Assembly: GCA_902593125.1 (NCBI GenBank)
Contig: CACJGU010000001.1
Coordinates: 1 to 64,000, forward strand
Source: an uncultured Alphaproteobacteria bacterium
Lineage (GTDB): Bacteria; Pseudomonadota; Alphaproteobacteria; HIMB59; GCA-002718135
Direction: 5' to 3'
DNA: 64,000 nucleotides
Below the pieces are notes generated by a model. That model was not told the origin of the DNA. It made no database searches and saw nothing but the letters and a program-made list of their open reading frames with translations. The position numbers were made by a program, and so were the translations under genes. The stretch's first letter is position 1; each line of letters opens with the position of its first letter. Positions 49,556 through 58,691 of this stretch are shown here, piece by piece.

Positions 49556-49981
49556 TTAATAAAAAGCTATAGCAGCAGATATAAGGACTATTATCAGTAA
49601 CCCTCTTCCACTCATTGTAGCTATTTTCATTATAGTTTTATTTGGTGGTAAATTATTTTTAGAAGAATTAAAAACATGAAAATTTACAAAAGCAGATAGT
49701 CCTAATAGAAAACCTGCTGCAATTATTTTGATTGTAAATGCGTTATTAATAATAAATCCTCCATAAAGATTAATTGATAATATAACTCCAGATATCCACA
49801 AAACAATTAAAGATATAAGGCCAATATAACCAAGTAATTTCAATATCTTTGCAGTAGTTAAATCAGGAATTTGATTTGCTTTTGCATAAACAGATTGAAT
49901 TACGCCGCCTCCAACTAAAACACCGCCAGAAAAAACTATTGCAATGTAGTGTATAAATTTAAATGTTATTATAATTGTCAT
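49556..49981 (-). CDS. Four-helix membrane protein (CopD/DUF2269-like)
   Basis: A 141-residue membrane protein with about four helices. The first helix has a His and Gly-rich turn, FIHYIAIVFSGGVLVGGGV, as in CopD- and DUF2269-like proteins, and the last part has FVNFHVFNSSKNN. It could be a small heme- or metal-associated membrane protein, but no ligand pair is certain. Divergent from the redoxin gene. Confidence 0.6.
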   Translation of the reverse strand: MTIIITFKFIHYIAIVFSGGVLVGGGVIQSVYAKANQIPDLTTAKILKLLGYIGLISLIVLWISGVILSINLYGGFIINNAFTIKIIAAGFLLGLSAFVNFHVFNSSKNNLPPNKTIMKIATMSGRGLLIIVLISAAIAFY

Positions 49982-50028
49982 TAAAATTAAATATTAATTA
50001 TTTTATAGAATAGTATTAATATTTTATT

Positions 50029-50568
50029 ATGAAAATAAAACAAGGTGATAAAATAGAGGAAATTACCCTTCCTAAACCAGATGGTTCTATTTTTAATTTA
50101 TCTGAAACAAAAGGTAAAAAGGTTTTACTTACTTTTTATAGAATTGCTGGATGCAGTTTTTGTAATTTAAGGTTACACGAATTTAATAAACGTTTCGGTG
50201 AGTTTGGCAAGAATTTTACTCATGTAGGCATATTCCATTCACCGGTTGATAATCTAAAACTTTTTATGGGTAAACATGGTCCTTTACCCTTCACTGTTTT
50301 GGCCGATGCTGAATTTAAATATTTTCAAAAATATGAAATAGAAAGATCTTATTCCAAAATGTTTGCTACATTTCTATTTAAAGCTCATAGAGTTTTTCCT
50401 GCTTTAATAAGAGGTTATATTCCAACTAGAATAAAGGGGTATTTTGATATTGCTGTAACAGATGTTTTAATTAACGAAGAAGGCATAGTACAAGAGGTAT
50501 ATTATGCAAAAAAGGATATTGCTGATCATTTTCCGTTTAATAAAATAAAAGAATTTAGTTTAGGATAG
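50029..50568 (+). CDS. AhpC/TSA-family redoxin
   Basis: A 179-residue thioredoxin-fold protein. LTFYRIAGCSFCNLRLHEF has a C-x-x-C pair at 42 and 45, preceded by the AhpC/TSA-type N-terminus (TLPKPDGSIFNLSE). AHRVFPALIRGYIPTR is a family-typical later segment. It likely reduces peroxides or disulfides in the cytoplasm. The gene has its own terminator. Confidence 0.82.
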   Translation: MKIKQGDKIEEITLPKPDGSIFNLSETKGKKVLLTFYRIAGCSFCNLRLHEFNKRFGEFGKNFTHVGIFHSPVDNLKLFMGKHGPLPFTVLADAEFKYFQKYEIERSYSKMFATFLFKAHRVFPALIRGYIPTRIKGYFDIAVTDVLINEEGIVQEVYYAKKDIADHFPFNKIKEFSLG

Positions 50569-50593
50569 ATTGCCAGAATTAATCCAGCAATCT
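50566..50593. terminator. Terminator hairpin between convergent genes
   Basis: AGATTGC (50567-50573) pairs with GCAATCT (50587-50593), overlapping the redoxin stop codon; AATATTTTAT follows. Short stem, moderately convincing. Confidence 0.6.
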
Positions 50594-50599
50594 AATATT

Positions 50600-51013
50600 T
50601 TATAAACCTATTCTATCTTGTAATCCTATTATGAGAACAATATTAATAATAACAAATACAATAGAAATAATTGTATCTTCTGTTTTATTAACGACAGTAT
50701 AGTTTTTATCTATTATCCCCATTCTATTTCCAAGATCGTAAAGTAGTTGATAGACTGTAGTCATAAGACCAAGAACAAAGTATACCCACATATTTTCAAT
50801 TGAAGTAAACATCAAATAAATTCCAACCAATACTAATGGTAGTATAAAAGATCCGATGAGTCTGATTGGAGCAATTGCTCCTTCTCCAACTTGATAATCA
50901 TTAATAATTTTTTTAGGATTTAATATAGTTAGATAACAGTAAAAAGATAAACCCAATAATTGAATAATAAAAAGTATTAAATACAGAATACTTCCACCAA
51001 AATTTTCGACCAT
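50600..51013 (-). CDS. Small four-helix membrane protein, paralogue of the 3.1 kb gene
   Basis: A 137-residue membrane protein starting MVENFGGSILYLILFIIQ. A perfect AGGAGG ribosome site precedes it. The shared layout with 3126-3542 (M[IV]ENF start, YDL...IIDK before the last helix, short L..[RK]I.L end) marks a paralogous pair; they are far apart and on opposite strands. Function unknown. High translation is suggested by both ribosome sites. Confidence 0.75.
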   Translation of the reverse strand: MVENFGGSILYLILFIIQLLGLSFYCYLTILNPKKIINDYQVGEGAIAPIRLIGSFILPLVLVGIYLMFTSIENMWVYFVLGLMTTVYQLLYDLGNRMGIIDKNYTVVNKTEDTIISIVFVIINIVLIIGLQDRIGL

Positions 51014-51113
51014 AAAAGCCTCCTATTATTATCTTTTATATAATTAATTAGGAGATTCTGCGCCACAAGATGACACATGTAGATTTAAATAATATAATTT
51101 AAACTAATAAAAA

Positions 51114-51632
51114 TTATTCATCTAAATCTGACCTGCTACCAAAAAAATCCATTAAAGCAAGTAACAAACCTGAAACTATAAAAATAGCATGAATATAGAT
51201 CATCAAATAAATTTCTTCAGGTGTTTTCTTAGATGTATCAACAAAAGCCTCTAGTAAACCTATAGAGCTAATTGCAATTATTGAAGCAATAACTTTAAGT
51301 TTAAGATCTTTAAAGCCAACTTTGCCTAAAAATTTTGGAGTATCTACTGAGTCTTCAGCAACTTCAATTCTTGAAACAAATGAGCTATAAGAGCTCATAA
51401 TTAATATTAATACAAGATTAGCAACTAATGCCAAATCAACGATATGTAAGACAAATATTAAAAGATCATTAACAGTCATTTCAAAAATATGAGTAATTTC
51501 ATACAAAAATTCTTGAACTGTTTTAACACCAATAATTATTAAAGTTAAAACAAGTACAATGTAGATAGGTGTTAGTAACCACCTAGAATTGAAAATGAAA
51601 TTTTCTAGAAGACCTTCTAATTTTTTTAACAT
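51114..51632 (-). CDS. YqhA/UPF0114 family membrane protein
   Basis: A 172-residue membrane protein with four helices matching UPF0114 (YqhA). It begins LLENFIFNSRWLLTPIYIVLV, then IVDLALVANLVLILIMSSYSSFVS and GFKDLKLKVIASIIAISSIGLL. The role of the family is unknown. It is 43 bases upstream of nothing that overlaps, and lies between the small paralogue and the DapA-like gene on the same strand. Confidence 0.92.
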   Translation of the reverse strand: MLKKLEGLLENFIFNSRWLLTPIYIVLVLTLIIIGVKTVQEFLYEITHIFEMTVNDLLIFVLHIVDLALVANLVLILIMSSYSSFVSRIEVAEDSVDTPKFLGKVGFKDLKLKVIASIIAISSIGLLEAFVDTSKKTPEEIYLMIYIHAIFIVSGLLLALMDFFGSRSDLDE

Positions 51633-51675
51633 TTTACCTGAATATTTTTTAAATAATATTTGTCAATTAATTAAA

Positions 51676-52608
51676 TTATTTTCCCCAATTCATTGAGACT
51701 AAATCATAGTCTTTGGCGATAGATATAAGTAGATTTTTGGTATGATCATCTAAAATTTTTATTGGATGTCTGCAATATGCTGAATTAATTACACCTCCCT
51801 CTTTCATAATTATTTTTGTTGCTTGAAAACCGCATTGTCTATTTTCAAAATTTATTAATGGTAAAATATTATTGTATTTTTCTCCTGCTTCTTTTTTTTT
51901 ATCATTTAGAAAATCAATAATTACTGGTCTAATTTTATCTGGTAATAATGCAGAACTCATTGAACCAGTAATTCCCGCATATAAATCAGCCAATAATGTA
52001 ATTGATTCTTCACCATCAAATGGTGCATCTAAATTATTCTTACAATTTAATATTAATTGTCTTATTTTTGAAGCTGCCTGAGCACTTTCAATTTTAAAAC
52101 ATGTAAGATTCTCAATCTCATTAATCATTTTTGTAAGAAAAGGAACTGGTAACTCTATACCCGATAGAGGTGCATCTTGTATCATAATAGGTATACCTAT
52201 TTCGCTTACTTTAGAAAACTGTTTATAAATTTGATCTTGATTGCCTTTTAATAAAGCACCATGATATGGTGGCATCATCATGACTATATTTGCCCCTAAT
52301 GATTTAGCTAATCTAGCTCTTTCATAAACAATATCAGTAGCAAAATGAGAAATTGTCACTATAGATTTAATTCTTCCATTAATATGTTCTAAACATAAAT
52401 TAGTTAATTTAAATCTTTCATCATCAGAAAGTAAAAATTGTTCTGAAAAATTTGCCAGTATACAAACACCATCAACTTTTTGATCAACTATACAATCAAT
52501 TACTCTTTTCATTCCTTCATAATCAACTTTACCATCATCGTGAAATGGTGTTGGTGCAACTGGCCAAATACCAAAATATTTAAATTGATTGGATAGCTTA
52601 TTGTTCAT
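51676..52608 (-). CDS. DapA-like class I aldolase-fold lyase
   Basis: A 310-residue TIM-barrel protein of the dihydrodipicolinate synthase superfamily. The Schiff-base lysine is Lys172 in TCFKIES. The tyrosine that true DapA uses (in the YNxP motif) is replaced by Gln in MIQDAPLSG, so dihydrodipicolinate synthesis is unlikely. Relatives act on keto-sugar acids, sialate or pyruvate-containing compounds. It is downstream of a DMT transporter and DmdA on the same strand. Confidence 0.85.
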   Translation of the reverse strand: MNNKLSNQFKYFGIWPVAPTPFHDDGKVDYEGMKRVIDCIVDQKVDGVCILANFSEQFLLSDDERFKLTNLCLEHINGRIKSIVTISHFATDIVYERARLAKSLGANIVMMMPPYHGALLKGNQDQIYKQFSKVSEIGIPIMIQDAPLSGIELPVPFLTKMINEIENLTCFKIESAQAASKIRQLILNCKNNLDAPFDGEESITLLADLYAGITGSMSSALLPDKIRPVIIDFLNDKKKEAGEKYNNILPLINFENRQCGFQATKIIMKEGGVINSAYCRHPIKILDDHTKNLLISIAKDYDLVSMNWGK

Positions 52609-52659
52609 GAAGTTATTTTATTTAATTTATATTCTTTTTTAAAGATAATTTTATAAAAT

Positions 52660-53547
52660 TTAATTTTTAAGTGGTATAGAATTTTTTGCTATATCCTTTT
52701 TTAGGTAATTTTCCCTATATGTAATAATAAGTACGGATGAAAATACTAAAATAGCACCAATCCATGTAAAAAAATCTGGTAATGAACCGAATATTATAAA
52801 ACCAAGTAAAGAAGCAAATATTAATTGAGTAAACCAAACTGGTTGAATAATTGATAAATCTGCTAACTTATAGGAGTTATTAATACATAGATGCAAAATA
52901 GTACCAACAATAGCTGCCAAAAAACTATAAAAAATTGATGTAACAGTTGGATTAGACCAATAGATTATTGCTAATGGCAAAGTAAATAATGATACAAATG
53001 TATATTGATATGTAAGGATTGTGATAGCTGAATCAGTTTTTGACATAAATTTTGTAATAATAATAACTGTTGACCATAACAGTCCGGAAAGAAGGACCAT
53101 ATAAACACCAATATTAATTTCGATAATACCAGGTCGTAAAATAATCAACGTTCCAATAAAACCTAAAACCAACGAAAAAGTTCGAATTAAATAAATTCTT
53201 TCTTTTAAAAAAATTACACTCAAAATTACGACTAAGATTGGACTTAAAAAACCAATTGCTTTTATTTGCTCTAAAGGAATATACATTAAGGCAGCAAACC
53301 CTAAAATCATCATAGGAACATTTATTATACTTCTTAAGATATGAAGTTTTAAATTAGCAGTATTATAAATTTTAAATCTTGATTTTATTATAAATGGTAA
53401 AATAATTAAAAATCCAAAGAAGAATCTCATAAAACCTACAGTGAATACATTTGCATCTTGTTGACCCAATTTAAGAAAAACTGACATTAAGACTGCACAA
53501 AATGATGCTATTAAAGCAAGAAGTACTGCTTGAATATTTTTACTCAT
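52660..53547 (-). CDS. DMT superfamily (EamA) transporter
   Basis: A 295-residue, ten-helix permease with two EamA repeats. PLEQIKAIGFLSPILVVILSVIFLKER is followed by LGFIGTLIILRPGIIEIN, which is also the region found in the truncated copy at 1-155. The second repeat has PVWFTQLIFASLLGFIIFG. It lies 9 bases downstream of the DmdA-type gene, so export of a DMSP-derived or related product is a possible job. Confidence 0.88.
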   Translation of the reverse strand: MSKNIQAVLLALIASFCAVLMSVFLKLGQQDANVFTVGFMRFFFGFLIILPFIIKSRFKIYNTANLKLHILRSIINVPMMILGFAALMYIPLEQIKAIGFLSPILVVILSVIFLKERIYLIRTFSLVLGFIGTLIILRPGIIEINIGVYMVLLSGLLWSTVIIITKFMSKTDSAITILTYQYTFVSLFTLPLAIIYWSNPTVTSIFYSFLAAIVGTILHLCINNSYKLADLSIIQPVWFTQLIFASLLGFIIFGSLPDFFTWIGAILVFSSVLIITYRENYLKKDIAKNSIPLKN

Positions 53548-53556
53548 GGAAAACTA

Positions 53557-54678
53557 TTAAAGAAAAGGTAATTCGCAAATTTTCCCTTTATGTATATTTT
53601 TTTTACTTTTATCGATTAAATTTATTTCAAACTCTTGATCAACATTAAAATATGGTTTGTCTATCATGGCTATTCCAATTACCTTATCAAATGTTGGTGA
53701 ATAGACTGCTGATCTTAATTCTCCAATAACTTTATTATCAAAAAACAAACTAAGAGATCCAGTTATTTGAATTTCTTTAATATCTATAATTGCTCCCATT
53801 AATTTTTTTGTTATTCCATTTTCTTTAATTTTTTTTAATTTTTCTTTACCAAGAAAGTTAAACTCATTGTCAAGATCTACAAATTTATCAAATCCACACT
53901 CAAATGGATTATCATTTAGATCAATATCATTTCCATAGGATAGTAAACCACTTTCAATTCGTTCAATAAGATGGGGGCAACCAGGTTTTACTTTAAATTC
54001 ATCTCCAATATTAAAAAATTCATCATATAGTTTTAAACCAGCATCATCATCTTCAACATATATTTCAAACCCACCCTGTTTTGACCAACCAGATCTTGCA
54101 ACTAAATAAGATGATCCATCAAAATTATAATATTTAAAATTATAAAATTTCAAATCTAGAATTTCCTTACCAAAGACCTTACTCATTAATGCAAAAGATT
54201 TAGGACCCTGAACAGCCATAATATTAACATTAGGCTCAGAAATATTTACATCAAAACTCTTACCAATAGATAAACCTTTTGCAAATAACAACAAATCTGA
54301 ATCAGCAATTGATACCCACCATTTATTATCATTAAATTTTAGTATCACTGGGTCATTAATTAGGAATCCATTATCATCGACTATTGGACAATAATAACAT
54401 TTACCTTCAATTGATTTAGAGAGATTTCTAGGTGTCATTAATTGAATTAATTCACTTGCATCATTACCTGTAATTTGGATCTGGCGCTGAGCGGCCACAT
54501 CCCAAACTTGAACATGTTCTTTAAGATGAAAATAAGACTCCTCTAATGATTCAGAAAAACCTGCCGGAAGAAGCATATGATTGTAAACTGTATAAGATTT
54601 CAAACCCTGTTTCTCAATACGCGATGAATATATTGTACTTCTTAATCTTCTTGATTTAGCAACTGTAGGAATGTTCAT
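53557..54678 (-). CDS. dmdA: DMSP demethylase-type aminomethyltransferase (DmdA)
   Basis: A 373-residue GcvT-fold protein very similar, as far as I recall, to Pelagibacter DmdA along its full length. Shared stretches include [88 protein letters not shown] and CELPFL. DmdA moves a methyl group from DMSP to tetrahydrofolate. Some divergence in the C-terminal third means a related substrate cannot be fully excluded. No DmdB, C or D gene is in the window. Confidence 0.83.
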   Translation of the reverse strand: MNIPTVAKSRRLRSTIYSSRIEKQGLKSYTVYNHMLLPAGFSESLEESYFHLKEHVQVWDVAAQRQIQITGNDASELIQLMTPRNLSKSIEGKCYYCPIVDDNGFLINDPVILKFNDNKWWVSIADSDLLLFAKGLSIGKSFDVNISEPNVNIMAVQGPKSFALMSKVFGKEILDLKFYNFKYYNFDGSSYLVARSGWSKQGGFEIYVEDDDAGLKLYDEFFNIGDEFKVKPGCPHLIERIESGLLSYGNDIDLNDNPFECGFDKFVDLDNEFNFLGKEKLKKIKENGITKKLMGAIIDIKEIQITGSLSLFFDNKVIGELRSAVYSPTFDKVIGIAMIDKPYFNVDQEFEINLIDKSKKNIHKGKICELPFL

Positions 54679-54759
54679 TTGAAATATGGGCTATAAATAT
54701 TAGTACATATCATGTCAAATCATCATATTGATTATATTAAAATATTTGAATTAATTATG

Positions 54760-54936
54760 TCAAACATCTAAATACAAATTGTAAATGTAATATAGAGAAA
54801 ATACTACTAAAGTAATTGCCACCCATATAGATAAATTAGTAAAAAATATTTTAAAATTATTATTTGAGTTCATAAAAGCAGGCAAGATTAACAAAAAAAC
54901 ACCTACCATGTAAATAATTGGTACTATTTTATCCAT
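54760..54936 (-). CDS. 58-residue two-helix membrane microprotein coupled to the HIBADH gene
   Basis: A frame of MDKIVPIIYMVGVFLLILPAF, a short polar turn (NSNNNFK), then a second helix SIWVAITLVVFSLYYIYN and DV. Its ATG overlaps the stop codon of the upstream dehydrogenase (TAATG), the same coupling used by confirmed operon genes here. That makes it a well-supported small gene. No family is recognised. It lies between the dehydrogenase and DmdA. Confidence 0.7.
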   Translation of the reverse strand: MDKIVPIIYMVGVFLLILPAFMNSNNNFKIFFTNLSIWVAITLVVFSLYYIYNLYLDV

Positions 54937-55802
54937 TAATATTTTTCTTTATCAATTAATTCACTAATCAATGAATCTCCATTACCTCTTTCAACAGATT
55001 CTTCGTAAAATGTTTTAGCTATAGATGAAAACTTTTCTGCGTTAGGTAAATCTTTTAAAATATCATTTATATATGTTAAATCTTTTAATGTATTTGATAC
55101 AGAAAATGTATAACCTTTATAATCACCTGAAATAGCTTTTTCAGCTATTCTTCCTAAAGCACCCGAATTACCAGATCCCAGTTTAGCCGCTTCAAATAAT
55201 TTTCTCCAATCAACATCAAGTTTTTTAGCTGATTTAAAAAATTCAATTACTGTCGTAGTTGTTAATAATGATAAAAAATTTGATAATAGTTTAGCAGCGC
55301 AGGCTTTTTCAACAGAGCCGAAATTAAAAATATTTTCACAAAAAGTATCTAAATATATTTTTGATTCTTCAAATTTATTTTGATCACCACCCCATAACGA
55401 TCCTAATACTCCTTTTAAACTTTCGTTTTTTGAACCCATTACAGGAGATACAACAAAAGAAATTTTAAAATTATCAAATATATCTTTCATTTCTTTAGTA
55501 CCATTTTTATTATGAGTTGTTAAATCTATCACAAGAGTAGAGTTATCTAGTAATGGACCTACTTTCTTAGCAATTCTTAAAGCTATTGGAGTATCTGTTA
55601 CACATAACATCAAACAATCCAAATTCAGATTAGTTATTTCTTCATAAGATTTTATTTCTATTGCTCCATTTGTTATAAGATTTTCAATATTATTTCTTTG
55701 TTTGTTTGCTAAGACATAAAGCTTGTTATTTTTTAAAAGATTTTGAGACATGCCATGACCCATGTATCCATTGGCTCCAATAAAAAGTATATTTTTATTC
55801 AT
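54936..55802 (-). CDS. 3-hydroxyisobutyrate dehydrogenase-family oxidoreductase
   Basis: A 288-residue beta-hydroxyacid dehydrogenase. The N-terminal nucleotide motif is FIGANGYMGHGMSQNL, a variant of GLGxMG; the catalytic lysine is Lys171 in AAKLLSNF; SPVMGS is the substrate-side motif. The substrate is open: 3-hydroxyisobutyrate, tartronate semialdehyde or similar. It is followed in the same message by a microprotein and preceded by an MFS gene. Confidence 0.87.
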   Translation of the reverse strand: MNKNILFIGANGYMGHGMSQNLLKNNKLYVLANKQRNNIENLITNGAIEIKSYEEITNLNLDCLMLCVTDTPIALRIAKKVGPLLDNSTLVIDLTTHNKNGTKEMKDIFDNFKISFVVSPVMGSKNESLKGVLGSLWGGDQNKFEESKIYLDTFCENIFNFGSVEKACAAKLLSNFLSLLTTTTVIEFFKSAKKLDVDWRKLFEAAKLGSGNSGALGRIAEKAISGDYKGYTFSVSNTLKDLTYINDILKDLPNAEKFSSIAKTFYEESVERGNGDSLISELIDKEKY

Positions 55803-55832
55803 AATATTCTTATAAATTAAAAGTAAAAATTT

Positions 55833-57005
55833 TTAAGTTACAATTTGTTTTTCTTTGCTGTTAGTTAAGTAAACTACATAAATAACAATAAGTAAAAGCG
55901 GAATACACATAAAATTTAGAAATTGCCAACTTGTTGTATAAAGAAGAATTCCTGCACTCAAACTTCCAGTTGCTTGAGTAGCAAAAATAATGAAATCTGC
56001 TGATCCCTGGGCGACATATTTATCCTCAGGTTTGTAAGAAACTACTAGTAATGCACTAGAACATAGAAATAAAAAATTCCAACCTACTCCTAGTAAAATT
56101 AAACCAATTGCGTAACCAAAGTAAGTTTGAAATAAAATGTTTATAAAAATACTGCAGAAAAGTAAAAAAACACCTGTAACAATGATTATATTATGACCAA
56201 ATTTTTTAATTAAATCACCAGTAAATAAACTTGGAAGAAACATTCCTATTATATGGAGTTGAATTACAATAGAAGTTTCAAATATTGTAAATTCTTTAAA
56301 TATATGTAGAAATAATGATGAGGCTGTCATTATACTAGCCATTACATAATATCCCACTCCTCCACACACAATAGATAAGATTATTTTTGGATTTTTTAGA
56401 ATTGAATTTATTCTATTGAATTCAAATTTAGATTTTTCAATATTGATTTTGTCATCAGTATAAAAAAATAAAAATAATATTGGGATTAAAGCAGTTATTG
56501 ATAAGAAAAGAAATGAACCAGTAAACTGTGTATCAGTTAAGTCTTTAAAAAAGTTTGCTGAATTAGAGGCCAATAAAGCAGATACTATGCCAAGTAATAA
56601 AATATAGGACATAGCTCTTGGTACAAATGCCTTATCAACTGTTTCAGGCACGGCGAACCTATATTGATGAACAAAAGAATGAGCAGCTCCAATAAATAAA
56701 CATCCAAATGAAAAAATATAAAAATTTGAAATTGTTATCGAGTAAGAGCAAATAATGGCAGCAAAACTACTCATAACTGATGCAGTCATAAAACCTTTTT
56801 TTCTACCAATTATACTGAAAATTTTAGATGCAATAGGTGCAAAAATAAAAGTACCACATATCATTAAAGACATTGGGAGAGTACTTGCCCAATCAGTATC
56901 AATTAATTGACTTCCGATAATACCGCTCAATAAAACTGTTACGACTGGCGCAAATGATGCAATTGTAGAGCTTAAAAATATAATTATTAAATTTTTACTA
57001 AACAT
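55833..57005 (-). CDS. MFS transporter
   Basis: A 390-residue, twelve-helix permease. The MFS loop motif is FIGRKKGFMTASVMSSF (IIGRKKG) between helices 2 and 3 and a second copy KKFGHNIIIVTGVFLLF between 8 and 9. Helix 5 onward and the YVAQGSADFIIF stretch match drug- or metabolite-exporting members. It is the first gene of the minus-strand run 55833-51676 and is divergent, by three bases of nominal gap, from the aminotransferase gene. Confidence 0.87.
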   Translation of the reverse strand: MFSKNLIIIFLSSTIASFAPVVTVLLSGIIGSQLIDTDWASTLPMSLMICGTFIFAPIASKIFSIIGRKKGFMTASVMSSFAAIICSYSITISNFYIFSFGCLFIGAAHSFVHQYRFAVPETVDKAFVPRAMSYILLLGIVSALLASNSANFFKDLTDTQFTGSFLFLSITALIPILFLFFYTDDKINIEKSKFEFNRINSILKNPKIILSIVCGGVGYYVMASIMTASSLFLHIFKEFTIFETSIVIQLHIIGMFLPSLFTGDLIKKFGHNIIIVTGVFLLFCSIFINILFQTYFGYAIGLILLGVGWNFLFLCSSALLVVSYKPEDKYVAQGSADFIIFATQATGSLSAGILLYTTSWQFLNFMCIPLLLIVIYVVYLTNSKEKQIVT

Positions 57006-57083
57006 TTATTGATTACCTGTAAGACATCTTTGTATATAGTATTTATTACTAGACCGATAATCATATTTAAATTAATATTTGTA

Positions 57084-57977
57084 ATGGTTTCTAGTCACGA
57101 TTTTGAAGAAGATAAAAGAAATAAGAAAATTAAAATTTATGTTAATGGTAAATATTATCCTAGAGATAAAGCCAAAATATCTGTATTTGATTCATCAGTA
57201 TTGTTAGGAGATGGAGTTTGGACGAGTGGAAGAATATACAATGGTAAATTTATTTTTCTTAAAGAACATTTGGATAGATTATATAAAGACTTAAAACTTA
57301 TAAGTATAAAACTTCACTTAAACAGAAGAGAACTAACTCATATAATAAATAAAACTATTATAATTAATAAAATGCAAAATGATGTGCATATGAGAATTAT
57401 AATAACTCGTGGATTAAGAAGTACACCATATCAATCTGAAAAAGTTGTCGTTTCTAATCCCTCAATAATAATTATACCTGAATATAAAAAACCTAATATT
57501 AATATTTATAAAAAAGGATTGAAATTAGTTACTGTAAATACAATTAGAGGTAGTTTAAATGCTCAAAATCCTCAAATAAATAGTCTTTCAAAACTGAATT
57601 GTATATTAGCCTGTATAGAAGGACATAAAAAAGGTGGAGATGAGTCACTCATGTTTGATATTAATGGGAATGTTGCAACAAATAATAGTACGCATTTTTT
57701 TTATATAAAAAATAAATGTGTTTATACTTCAAAGGGAAAATACCAAGTGACAGGTATTACAAGACAAAAAATTATAGATATTTGTAAAAAAAATAAAATT
57801 AAAGTTTTAATTAAAGATTTTAAACTTAAAGAAGTTATGAAAGCTGATGAAGCATTTGTTACTGGTAGTTTTGGTGGTGTAGTTCCAGTTAATGCAATTA
57901 ATAATAAAAAATTAAAATTAAATAATAAAAACTTAACTTATCAATTAAGAAATTGGTATGAAAAATTATTAAAATAA
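57084..57977 (+). CDS. Class IV aminotransferase (branched-chain/D-amino acid type)
   Basis: A fold-type IV PLP enzyme, 297 residues from the ATG at 57084. A longer reading from 57009 adds a 25-residue hydrophobic leader that looks non-native. IYVNGKYYPRDKAKISVFDSSVLLGDGVWTS is the usual N-terminal half; the PLP lysine is in INSLSKLNCILA; DESLMFDINGNVATNN and SGRQ-like VTGITRQKIIDI follow. It could act on branched-chain amino acids or D-alanine. It starts a three-gene run with a sulfotransferase-like protein and a hydratase. Confidence 0.85.
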   Translation: MVSSHDFEEDKRNKKIKIYVNGKYYPRDKAKISVFDSSVLLGDGVWTSGRIYNGKFIFLKEHLDRLYKDLKLISIKLHLNRRELTHIINKTIIINKMQNDVHMRIIITRGLRSTPYQSEKVVVSNPSIIIIPEYKKPNINIYKKGLKLVTVNTIRGSLNAQNPQINSLSKLNCILACIEGHKKGGDESLMFDINGNVATNNSTHFFYIKNKCVYTSKGKYQVTGITRQKIIDICKKNKIKVLIKDFKLKEVMKADEAFVTGSFGGVVPVNAINNKKLKLNNKNLTYQLRNWYEKLLK

Positions 57978-58691
57978 ATGAGAATATTTATGTGGTCTGG
58001 ACCTCGTAATATTTCAACAGCCTTGTTACGCTCATTTAGTAATAGGGACGATACAGTTGTATACGATGAACCATTTTATTCATATTATTTAAAAGAAACT
58101 GGCCTTAATCATCCAATGAGAGAGGAAATAATAGATTTTTATCCCACTAATGAAAATGAAGTTATTGAAACAATATTGAAGGAAAAAAAAGGTATTTATT
58201 ATCAAAAACACATGACTCATCATATTTTAGATAAAACTAACATTGAATGGCTAGATAAAGGCACGAATTGTTTTCTAATTAGACATCCATCAAAGGTAAT
58301 CAATTCATATATAAAAAAGAATAAACTTTATAGCATAACTGATATAGGTTTTGATCAAATGTTTAGACTTTTTAATTTTGTAAAAAAAAATATAACAAAA
58401 AATATAGTTATAATTAATGCAGATACATTGTTAGAAAATCCTGAGGTATATATTAAAAAACTATGTATGAAATTAAATATAAATTTTTCGACGAAAATGA
58501 TGAAATGGCCTAAAGGTACAATAAAAGATTTTGGAATTTGGCATACTCATTGGTATCATGATATAATAAATTCAACTAAATTTAGCCAAACTAGAAATGT
58601 TATTATGAATGTACCAAATGAATATGAAAAAATTTACACAGAAAGTCTAAATATTTACGAACATATGAATCAATATTCAATAAAATTATGA
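57978..58691 (+). CDS. Sulfotransferase-like P-loop protein
   Basis: A 237-residue protein with a P-loop-like WSGPRNISTALLRSF at 6-20 and a second phosphate-binding region CFLIRHPSKVINSY near residues 95-108, both typical of sulfotransferase-like domains. It directly follows the aminotransferase stop and overlaps the next gene by four bases. Proteins of this type are often encoded beside class IV aminotransferases, but their reaction is not established. Confidence 0.78.
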   Translation: MRIFMWSGPRNISTALLRSFSNRDDTVVYDEPFYSYYLKETGLNHPMREEIIDFYPTNENEVIETILKEKKGIYYQKHMTHHILDKTNIEWLDKGTNCFLIRHPSKVINSYIKKNKLYSITDIGFDQMFRLFNFVKKNITKNIVIINADTLLENPEVYIKKLCMKLNINFSTKMMKWPKGTIKDFGIWHTHWYHDIINSTKFSQTRNVIMNVPNEYEKIYTESLNIYEHMNQYSIKL

